Positions 1-6,028 of a DNA stretch of 8,110 bases are shown in pieces. The stretch covers positions 1-8,110 of the forward strand of contig CAZMSZ010000349.1 of assembly GCA_964569055.1 (NCBI GenBank), given 5' to 3'. This stretch comes from JAWLGW01 sp964569055. Lineage in GTDB: Bacteria; Planctomycetota; J058. Under the pieces are notes generated by a model that saw nothing but the letters and a program-made list of their open reading frames with translations, ran no database searches and was not told where the DNA came from. How positions within the stretch are numbered: position 1 is the stretch's first letter; each line of letters begins with the position of its first letter. The position numbers and the translations under genes were made by a program.

Positions 1-2
1 CG

Positions 3-224
3 GAACCGAAGCCGGAGCCCAAGCCGGAGCCCAAGCCGGAGCCGAAGCCGGAACCGAAGCCGGAGCCGAAGCCCGAACCGAAGCCGGAGCCGGAGCCGAA
101 GCCGGAGCCCAAGCCCGAGCCGAAGCCGGAGCCGAAGCCGGAACCGAAGCCGGAGCCCAAGCCCGAGCCGAAGCCGGAACCGAAGCCGGAGCCGGAGCCG
201 GAGCCCAAGCCCGAGCCCAAGCCC
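3..224 (+). repeat. Degenerate 12-bp tandem repeat encoding EPKP
   Basis: By hand I count 17 EPKP units of 12 bases, with an extra EP dipeptide after unit 7 and two after unit 15 (17 x 12 + 3 x 6 = 222 bases). Units differ only at silent positions (GAA/GAG, CCG/CCC; lysine is always AAG). The array is open at the left edge, so its full copy number is unknown. Alternating charge with proline at every second position should give an extended, stiff chain rather than a folded domain. Confidence 0.95.
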
Positions 225-1106
225 GAACCGATTCCTCCTGCTCCGGCGGAGACGCCCCCTCCGCCTCCGCCGGAGCCGGAGATCCTTCCCCCCGATCCGG
301 AGCCGCTCCCGCCGCCTCCGCCACCGCTTCCCGAGCTCCCGCCGCCGCCGCCGCCCGAGCCCAAGCCGCTTCCGCCGCCGCCGCCCGAGCCCAAGCCGCT
401 CCCGCCGCCCACCACGCCCAAGCCGACGCCCAAGCCGCTGCCTCCGGCGCCCAAGCCCAAGCCCCGGCCGCGAGTGGTCGAGCGCCCGCCGCTCCCCCCC
501 GAGATCGGCAGCGAGACCGTTCAGCAGCGGGACCGCCGAGTGCTGAAGTCCATGACCCAGCTCGAGGACTTCGCGCAGTTCCGGCGGGCGAAGCGCAACG
601 AGGAGGATGGCCCGATCCCGGGCATCCTGTTCACCAACGAGAGCGAGCGCGAGTGGCTCGACATCATCGCCCACTTCGACCTGCTCCCGTTCGCCTACCA
701 GGCGAGCGCGCCGAGCAAGGGCTTCGTGGCGATCGACTTCCTCCGCCGCGAGTTCGTGCCCAGCAAGGAGCGCGACGAGAACGGTGTGATCGACACGCGC
801 TACCTCACCGAGCGCTACGCGCAGCGCAACATCGAGCTCTCGCCGCGGCTGCCGCTGCTGGTCGGCGCGCGCGCGATGATCACGCGCAGGTTCGGCATCC
901 CGGCGCAGGACCTCGCGATCTCGCTGGCGGCGCCGCGCGAGCTGATGGCCTACCTCAACTGGCGCGCGTTCGAGGCGTGTCAGGAGCGGGGGCACGACCC
1001 CAAGGACGTCCGCGTGTGCCTCGGTCGGCTGGTCCGCGAGGGGAACACGTGGGTCCTGCGCGTCGATCGCGTGCTGCTCAAGAAGCGCGCGGGAGGTCCG
1101 TCATGA
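3..1106 (+). CDS. Proline-rich repeat protein with unrecognised C-terminal domain (5' end outside window)
   Basis: The frame is open from the first full codon, so the gene begins before the window; 367 residues and a TGA stop are visible. The in-frame GTG at 474 is internal: the same frame reads back without a stop through a strongly patterned protein sequence. Residues 1-74 are EPKP repeats. Residues about 75-165 stay proline-rich, with PPPPPEPKPL twice and several PKP motifs. After that comes a mixed alpha/beta-looking region of about 200 residues, including FTNESEREWLDIIAHFDLLP and a strand-like end (NTWVLRVDRVLL). The Pro/Glu/Lys stretch resembles TonB-type periplasm-spanning linkers, but I cannot find the TonB C-terminal pattern, so that family is not supported. 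Likely an envelope protein with a stiff extended spacer holding a folded domain away from the membrane; this is inference, since any signal peptide or membrane anchor is upstream. It is followed by a 100-base gap before the next gene. Coding status is confident, function unknown. Confidence 0.85.
   Translation, partial: EPKPEPKPEPKPEPKPEPKPEPKPEPKPEPEPKPEPKPEPKPEPKPEPKPEPKPEPKPEPKPEPEPEPKPEPKPEPIPPAPAETPPPPPPEPEILPPDPEPLPPPPPPLPELPPPPPPEPKPLPPPPPEPKPLPPPTTPKPTPKPLPPAPKPKPRPRVVERPPLPPEIGSETVQQRDRRVLKSMTQLEDFAQFRRAKRNEEDGPIPGILFTNESEREWLDIIAHFDLLPFAYQASAPSKGFVAIDFLRREFVPSKERDENGVIDTRYLTERYAQRNIELSPRLPLLVGARAMITRRFGIPAQDLAISLAAPRELMAYLNWRAFEACQERGHDPKDVRVCLGRLVREGNTWVLRVDRVLLKKRAGGPS
341..400 (+). 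repeat. 30-bp tandem duplication inside the proline-rich region
   Basis: Bases 341-370 and 371-400 are the same 30-base unit with one difference, at the first base (g versus t). The unit is in frame and adds a decapeptide PPPPPEPKPL-type repeat. The near identity suggests a recent slippage or duplication event, separate from the 12-bp array upstream. Confidence 0.9.
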
Positions 1107-1194
1107 GCCCGCGGGTCCTTCAAAGCCTTGTCGCTCCTCCAGGGCTCCAGTACGCTCCAAGCACAACCCCGTCACTCCCTTACGCTCATCCGGG

Positions 1195-1201
1195 AAGGAG
1201 G
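1195..1201 (+). promoter_or_regulatory. Shine-Dalgarno AAGGAGG deciding the GTG start at 1207
   Basis: AAGGAGG lies 5 bases before the GTG at 1207. It is the strongest ribosome-binding site in the window and supports GTG as the start. The predicted signal peptide begins directly after it, with no spare N-terminal residues. The surrounding 100-base gap (1107-1206) is visibly less GC-rich than the genes. Confidence 0.75.
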
Positions 1202-1206
1202 GCCTC

Positions 1207-1992
1207 GTGACCCATCCGACCGCGCGCGCCTTGCTCGCCGCCCTGCTGCTGCTGCCCGCCTGGCCCGCCGCCGCGCAGGAGGCGGCCGCCGCCGACGAGC
1301 TCCTCGACAAGGGCGACTACTACTTCAAGGCGGGCTACTACTTCAAGGCGAGCGAGAGCTACCGGCTCGCGCTGCTCGAGGAGCCGACCAGCCCCTGGAA
1401 GAAGCTCGCGTTCGGCCACGCGCTGTTCGCGATCGGCAACTACAGCTACGCGAGCTACGCCCTGCGCCGCGGGGTGGCCGAGCTCGAGGAGGAGCCGAGC
1501 TTCCGGGTCGACGTCGCCGGCCTGTTCCCCTCGCGGCGGAAGTTCACCCAGGCCCTGCGGGATCTCAAGCGCTACGTGACCTACAGCCCGCGCGATCCCG
1601 CCGGGCTGACGGTGCTCGGCTACGTCCTGTTCTCGATCGATGGGGAGGAGCAGCGCTGCCGCGCCATGTTCGAGTACCTCAAGCGGCTCGACCCGGGCGA
1701 CCCGTTTGCGGAGTTCTTCCTCGCTCAGCTCAAGCGGCGCACGCGCGACCAGGTGCGGGAGGCGGCTCCCGACACCCCCGTGGGCGAGCTGCCCGACCTG
1801 AGCGACCTCGACGAGGACGTCCCGCCGCCGGCTCCCCTCGAGACGCCCGAGCAGCCCGAGGAGCCGACGCCGCCGCCGGCGCGCCCGACGCCCAAGACGC
1901 CTCCGATCCAGGAGGTGGTGCCCGCGCCGACCAAGCAGGCCGAAGAGCTCGAGCAGGAGTGGCCGGCGCCGACCCCCGCGCCCGCCCGCTGA
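1207..1992 (+). CDS. Exported TPR-like protein with acidic proline-rich tail
   Basis: 261 residues with a GTG start and a strong SD. Residues 1-23 look like a Sec signal peptide: a short polar N-terminus, a Leu/Ala-rich core (ARALLAALLLLPAW) and an Ala-Ala-Ala cleavage region before QE. The mature part has TPR-like helical pairs at about 30-62 (KAGYYFKASESYRLALLEEP), 63-96 (HALFAIGNYSYASYALRRG) and 131-166 (ending KRLDPGDP). Residues 190-261 are an acidic, Pro/Thr-rich, probably disordered tail. One cysteine (151) lies in the third repeat. There is no lipobox, so a soluble periplasmic location is inferred. TPR domains usually act as protein-binding scaffolds; no enzyme motif is visible. The next gene starts 12 bases after the stop, suggesting co-transcription. 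Possible partners are the proline-rich protein upstream and the membrane TPR protein downstream. The exact repeat count is uncertain. Confidence 0.9.
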   Translation: MTHPTARALLAALLLLPAWPAAAQEAAAADELLDKGDYYFKAGYYFKASESYRLALLEEPTSPWKKLAFGHALFAIGNYSYASYALRRGVAELEEEPSFRVDVAGLFPSRRKFTQALRDLKRYVTYSPRDPAGLTVLGYVLFSIDGEEQRCRAMFEYLKRLDPGDPFAEFFLAQLKRRTRDQVREAAPDTPVGELPDLSDLDEDVPPPAPLETPEQPEEPTPPPARPTPKTPPIQEVVPAPTKQAEELEQEWPAPTPAPAR

Positions 1993-2004
1993 GGAGACGA
2001 CGCC

Positions 2005-2616
2005 ATGTGGATCGTGAAGAACCAGCTCCGCGCCACCCTCAGCCTCCGCGGCCTCGACGTGTCGATCGCCGCGGGGGAGCAGTTCGACCTCGACACGCTG
2101 GGGCGTGAGCGCGCCGAGCGCTCGAACCAGGTCCAGGTCGCGTTCGAGGAGGGCTACCTCGAGAACGTGTTCAAGGCCTCGGCCGCCGAGCGCCAGGGCG
2201 GCGGCGGCGCGGCCGCCGCGCTCGCCGCCGCGGCCGCCGCCGGCGTCTCGGCCGAGCACTTCGATGCGCGGCTCGAGGCGTTCAAGCAGGAGGTCCTCTC
2301 GGAGCTGCGCACGCTGCCGCGCGGGCCGGAGAACGGGGAGGACCACCGCGCGCAGTTCGAGGAGCTCCGCGCGGCGATCAGCGGCGACATGAAGGAGCTG
2401 GTGGGTGAGCTGAAGCTCGTCCGGGAGCGGTTCGCGACGGTGAAGGGGCGGATCGCGGAGGACCCGAGCCTGTCGGAGGCGGAGGTCAAGGCGCGGCTGG
2501 CGTTCCTCGAGGAGCAGGAACGGCAGTTGCTCAAGAACTTCGAGACCGTGGGGAAGCGTGTGGAGCAGGAGCAGGGCGACGTCGTGAACATGGCGGACCT
2601 GCTCGCCGACCTCTAG
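2005..2616 (+). CDS. Cytoplasmic coiled-coil protein with small N-terminal domain, unrecognised
   Basis: 203 residues; ATG with AGGAG (1992-1996) 8 bases upstream, overlapping the previous stop codon. No signal peptide or membrane segment is visible, so it is probably cytoplasmic. Residues 1-57 look like a compact domain: short strands (MWIVKNQLRATLSL), a PG-like turn (AAGEQFDLDTL), then a helix with a conserved-looking Ser-Asn and an EEGYL end. Residues 58-82 are an Ala/Gly linker including runs of Gly and Ala. Residues about 83-192 are highly charged and heptad-like (EAFKQEVLSELRTL; KELVGELKLVRERF; AFLEEQERQLLKNFETVGKR), which predicts a coiled coil interrupted near 104-113 and 150-157. The protein ends in a hydrophobic/acidic tip (VVNMADLLADL) that could be a docking peptide. 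Sitting directly before the actin-like gene, it is a candidate filament partner or nucleator. I do not recognise the family. Confidence 0.88.
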   Translation: MWIVKNQLRATLSLRGLDVSIAAGEQFDLDTLGRERAERSNQVQVAFEEGYLENVFKASAAERQGGGGAAAALAAAAAAGVSAEHFDARLEAFKQEVLSELRTLPRGPENGEDHRAQFEELRAAISGDMKELVGELKLVRERFATVKGRIAEDPSLSEAEVKARLAFLEEQERQLLKNFETVGKRVEQEQGDVVNMADLLADL

Positions 2617-2634
2617 CTCGCGCTTCCCTCACCC

Positions 2635-2649
2635 GCGCCGGCACGGCGC
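2635..2649 (+). promoter_or_regulatory. Small GC hairpin in the leader of the actin-like gene
   Basis: GCGCC at 2635-2639 and GGCGC at 2645-2649 can form a perfect 5-bp stem with a 5-base loop, 7 bases before the SD-like GGAGAG (2656-2661) of the actin-like gene. No T-tract follows, so it is not a standard terminator. It could tune translation or RNA stability. In DNA this GC-rich, short stems arise often by chance. Confidence 0.2.
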
Positions 2650-2665
2650 AAGGACGGAGAGAACC

Positions 2666-3877
2666 ATGGCCAAGGCAATCGACATCGGCACCTCGTTCAT
2701 CGTCGGCGCGCGGCTCCAGGGCGGCAAGGAGGTCCTCACGATCGAGCGCGACGCGTTCTTCTCGATGGAGCGCGAGGACTTCGCCGAGGAGATGCTCGAC
2801 GACGCGGGCGCCAAGTACATGATCCGCGGCGACCAGATCTACGTGGTCGGGGACGACGCGCTCAAGTACTGCATGATCACCGGCAAGCAGGACTCCTACC
2901 GCCGACCCATGGCCCAGGGCGTCCTCAACCCGGGCGAGGAGGAGGCGATCCCGCTGATCGAGATGCTGATCCAGGCGATCGTCGGGCGCGCCGAGACCCC
3001 GGGCGAGGTCGTGGCCGCCACGATCCCCGCGGCCCCGCTCGACGCGAACATCGACGTCACGTTCCACAAGATCGTGCTCGAGCGCTTCCTCAAGCAGCTC
3101 GGCTACGACGTGCGCTGCCTCAACGAGGCGCTCGCGATCATCTACGCCGAGAACCCCACCGTCCGCGAGGAGGACGGCACCACGGCCCCGTTCTCGGGGA
3201 TCGGCGTCTCGTTCGGCGCGGGCATGACCAACCTGGTGGTCGCCTGGCGCGCCAAGCGCCTGTTCGAGATCAGCGTGGCCCGCGGCGGCGACTGGATCGA
3301 CCAGAACGTCTCCAAGGTGCGCAACGTCCCGGTCGGCAAGGTGACCCACGAGAAGGAGCGGCGGCTCGACCTCACGAACGTCGACCCGCGCAACGGGATC
3401 CAGCTCGGCCTCGAGATCTACTACGAGGAGCTGATCCGTCACGTGCTGCGCGAGTTCAACGCGCACTTCAAGTCGACCCAGACCACGTTCACCAACCCCA
3501 TGGAGGTCGTGATCGCGGGCGGGACGGCCTCGGTCCCCGGGTTCATCGACCGCTTCAAGAGGCTCCTGGCGGAGGAGGGCTCGCCGGTGCCGATCGGCGA
3601 GGTGCGCCTCGCCAAGGACCCGCTGCGCGCCGTCGCCAAGGGCGCCCTGGTCGCGGCGCTCTCCATGGAGAAGAAGAAGCTCAAGAGCCAGGCGGCGGCG
3701 GCGCCCGCCCCGGCGGCGCCCGCGCCGCGCCCGACGCTCGGGAACGGCGGCGGCAACGGCGGGCACGGCCACGGCCCGGCGGTCCCGGCGCCCACCATGC
3801 CGCAGGCGCAGGTCACCAGCCGGCCGCCGACCGACGACATGCTGCCCGACGCGGTGGACGTCGAGGCCGGGGTGTAA
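2666..3877 (+). CDS. Actin/Hsp70-fold ATPase homologue (MreB/ParM/FtsA-like superfamily)
   Basis: 403 residues; ATG with GGAGAG 4 bases upstream. Motifs of the actin ATPase fold occur in order. Phosphate-1 loop at 6-12 (DIGTSFI, Asp6). Connect-1-like helix at 151-161 (CLNEALAIIYA, Glu154 as candidate catalytic acid). Phosphate-2 loop at 180-190 (GVSFGAGMTNL). Adenosine motif at 281-293 (VVIAGGTASVPGF). A connect-2-like helix at 323-331 (VAKGALVAA). The core of about 335 residues fits a bacterial actin. Residues 342-387 form an Ala/Pro then Gly/His/Pro-rich linker, followed by an acidic tip (DDMLPDAVDVEAGV) that may bind a partner. No signal peptide or membrane helix is present, so it should be cytoplasmic. 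The usual phosphate-2 Asp appears replaced by Ser182, so hydrolysis may be altered. It does not look like canonical MreB, which would normally be followed by mreC/mreD; PilM- or FtsA-like roles are possible. Superfamily membership is confident; subfamily and polymerisation are not established. Confidence 0.9.
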   Translation: MAKAIDIGTSFIVGARLQGGKEVLTIERDAFFSMEREDFAEEMLDDAGAKYMIRGDQIYVVGDDALKYCMITGKQDSYRRPMAQGVLNPGEEEAIPLIEMLIQAIVGRAETPGEVVAATIPAAPLDANIDVTFHKIVLERFLKQLGYDVRCLNEALAIIYAENPTVREEDGTTAPFSGIGVSFGAGMTNLVVAWRAKRLFEISVARGGDWIDQNVSKVRNVPVGKVTHEKERRLDLTNVDPRNGIQLGLEIYYEELIRHVLREFNAHFKSTQTTFTNPMEVVIAGGTASVPGFIDRFKRLLAEEGSPVPIGEVRLAKDPLRAVAKGALVAALSMEKKKLKSQAAAAPAPAAPAPRPTLGNGGGNGGHGHGPAVPAPTMPQAQVTSRPPTDDMLPDAVDVEAGV

Positions 3878-3901
3878 CGCGCGAGCCTCGGGCGGAGAGC
3901 C

Positions 3902-6028
3902 ATGAGCGACGACCTCGAGATCATCATCGAGCCCGACGTGGTGCCGCGCGGCACCGTCGACCTGCGGGCGCTCGACGCGCCGCCCGGCGCCCGGCCGCCG
4001 GCCGTGCGCATCGACGCCTCGGGGCGGGTGTTGCCGCTCGGGCTCAGCTCCCGGATCGACCTGAGGACCTCGGGCGAGCGCGCCCGGCAGCCCGCGGAGG
4101 AGCCGCCGCCGACCACGGTCACCACCCCGTCGTTCGACCCGGTCCTCGCGGCGACGCCCGACGCCGAGCCCGACCCCGACGCGGCGGCGGCGGTGCCGCT
4201 CCCCAGCGACGCCGAGCTGGCCGAGCTCGACGCGGCGGCCAACCGGCCGATCCCGCCGCGGCCGGCGGCCGCGCTGGCCGGCGGCGAGCGTGAGCTCGTC
4301 ACGGCCGGCGCGCCCGCGGACGAGCTCGAGTTCGACACCCTGGGCGGGACCCGCCTGGGGACCGCCTGGGAGGTCAGCCGCCTCCTCCTGTGGCTGCTGT
4401 TCTGCACGGCGTCGGTCGTGCTGCTGGCGCTGTGGCTCGGCCACCGGCCGCTCTGGCGCGACGGCGAGGTGGCGTCGAGCGACGAGGTGGAGATCGGGCC
4501 GGGCCAGCCGAAGCCCTCCCAACAGCCGCCTCCCGAGCCCGACACGGCGGCGCTGCTCCCGACCGACGCCGCGGTCGTGCCGGACGCGCCCGAGCAGCCG
4601 GCGGCGACGCCCGAGGAGCCGGTCCCCGAGGAGCTCACCCCCGAGGCCGTCCCCGAGGAGATCCCCGCGGAGCCCCCGGCGCTGCCGGAGCCCGAGGAGG
4701 TCAGCCCGGAGCTCGCGCCCCAGGGCGAGCCCGCGCCCACCGCCGAGGAGGCGCTCGCCTCGCTGCGGGCGATCGCCGAGCAGGTCGAGACCGGGGCCGA
4801 GGTCGAGCTCGCCGAGGACGCGCAGCTCGCCGCGCGGATCGCCGCGCTCCGCGCGCAGGCCGCCGAGGCGCTGGCCGCCGGCGAGAGCGAGCGGGCGACC
4901 GCGGCGCTCGAGGAGCTGCTCGGGCTGTTGCCCGACGACCCCGACGGCCTGTTCCAGATGGGCGTGGTGCTCGAGACCGCCGAGCGCTACGAGGACGCGG
5001 AGGGCTACTACGCCCGCACCACGGAGGTCGCCCCGGCCGACCCGCGCGGCTGGAACAACCTGGCGCTGATGCAGCTGCGGCGCGGCGCCACGGCCGAAGG
5101 GAAGGCCAGCCTCGAGCGCGGGCTCGCGGCCGCGCCCGGCGACCCGAACGTCCTCACCAACCTCGCCAACCTCATGGTGGACGCCACGCCCAGCCAGGCG
5201 CACCCGCTCTACGACAAGGCGCTGGCGGGCGACCCGAACCACGTCCCGGCCCGCCTCGGGCGCGCCCGCGCCCGCGAGCGGCTCGGCGACGGCCTGGGCG
5301 CCCACGAGGACTACACGCTGCTCACCTCGGTCAAGTCGGCGCTGGTCCGGGCCGACGCCCACGGCGGCCTCGGCCGCCTGGCGCGGAGCGAGGGGCGGCT
5401 CGACGCGGCGGTGGCCGAGTTCGAGGCGAGCATCGCGTCCGCCGACCGGCCCGAGGTGCGGGTGAACCTCGGCTCGGTCCTGCTGGCCCTCGGCCGCACG
5501 ACCGAGGCGGTGCCGCACCTCGAGCAGGCGGTGCGCGCCATGCCCGACCGCGCCGTGGCCTGGCGCACGCTCGCCGTCGCCTACGCGCGCCTCTCCAAGG
5601 AGCGCCCGCGCTACCAGGAGCCGGCCAAGAAGGCCTACCAGCACGCGATCAAGCTCGAGCCCGACAGCTGGATCGGCTACTACAACTACGCCCTGTTCGC
5701 GGAGCAGACCGGCAACTTCCCCGTGGCGATCCAGCTGTACGAGCGCGCGATCGAGCGCGACCCCAGGGCCTGGCGCGCGTCGGCCAACCTGGCGCGCCTG
5801 TACCACGAGGGGAGCGACTCGACGCGCGCGCTCGAGATCCTCGACCGCGCCGTGCAGCACGCCGACGACGCGGCGGAGCTCCACCTCCAGCGCGCCTACC
5901 TCCTCGCCCAGCAGTCGCGGGCGATCGAGGCGCGCGCGGCGCTGCGGCGGTTCATCGCCCTGGCGCCGCCCGGCGACCCGCGCCTCGTCGAGATCGAGCG
6001 CCGGCTCAACGAGCATGGCGGCTCCTGA
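3902..6028 (+). CDS. Bitopic membrane protein with large C-terminal TPR domain
   Basis: 708 residues; ATG with GGAG (3894-3897) 4 bases upstream, 24 bases after the actin-like gene. Residues 1-158 are hydrophilic and Pro/Ala/Asp-rich, opening with an acidic segment (DDLEIIIEPDVVPRG). One membrane helix lies at 159-180 (SRLLLWLLFCTASVVLLALW) and HRPLWR follows it. With no cleavable signal, an N-in/C-out topology is likely, although charged residues flank both sides. Residues 200-280 are a Pro/Glu-rich spacer with PEE and EEP motifs. From about 305 to 700 there are roughly ten TPR-like units, for example 345-378, 379-412, 518-551 (VNLGSVLLALGRTTEAVPHL), 590-623 and 624-655; helices are regular and several end in a Pro-containing turn. 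The TPR array should be a periplasmic binding surface, while the N-terminal arm could meet the actin-like or coiled-coil protein. The last codons overlap the kinase gene by 14 bases. No enzymatic motif is seen. Confidence 0.9.
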   Translation: MSDDLEIIIEPDVVPRGTVDLRALDAPPGARPPAVRIDASGRVLPLGLSSRIDLRTSGERARQPAEEPPPTTVTTPSFDPVLAATPDAEPDPDAAAAVPLPSDAELAELDAAANRPIPPRPAAALAGGERELVTAGAPADELEFDTLGGTRLGTAWEVSRLLLWLLFCTASVVLLALWLGHRPLWRDGEVASSDEVEIGPGQPKPSQQPPPEPDTAALLPTDAAVVPDAPEQPAATPEEPVPEELTPEAVPEEIPAEPPALPEPEEVSPELAPQGEPAPTAEEALASLRAIAEQVETGAEVELAEDAQLAARIAALRAQAAEALAAGESERATAALEELLGLLPDDPDGLFQMGVVLETAERYEDAEGYYARTTEVAPADPRGWNNLALMQLRRGATAEGKASLERGLAAAPGDPNVLTNLANLMVDATPSQAHPLYDKALAGDPNHVPARLGRARARERLGDGLGAHEDYTLLTSVKSALVRADAHGGLGRLARSEGRLDAAVAEFEASIASADRPEVRVNLGSVLLALGRTTEAVPHLEQAVRAMPDRAVAWRTLAVAYARLSKERPRYQEPAKKAYQHAIKLEPDSWIGYYNYALFAEQTGNFPVAIQLYERAIERDPRAWRASANLARLYHEGSDSTRALEILDRAVQHADDAAELHLQRAYLLAQQSRAIEARAALRRFIALAPPGDPRLVEIERRLNEHGGS

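Noticed and set aside
3..224. The 12-bp repeat array as a CRISPR or origin-type iteron array
   Set aside because: There are no spacers, the units are contiguous, they differ only at silent codon positions, and they keep one reading frame. This is a protein-level repeat.
474..476. GTG at 474 as the true start of the first gene
   Set aside because: The same frame is open and strongly patterned (EPKP repeats) back to the window edge, and no SD precedes the GTG.
1186..2346. Minus-strand open frame over the exported TPR and coiled-coil genes
   Set aside because: It lies opposite two well-supported genes and has biased Arg/Leu/Glu/Gly composition with no recognisable motif.
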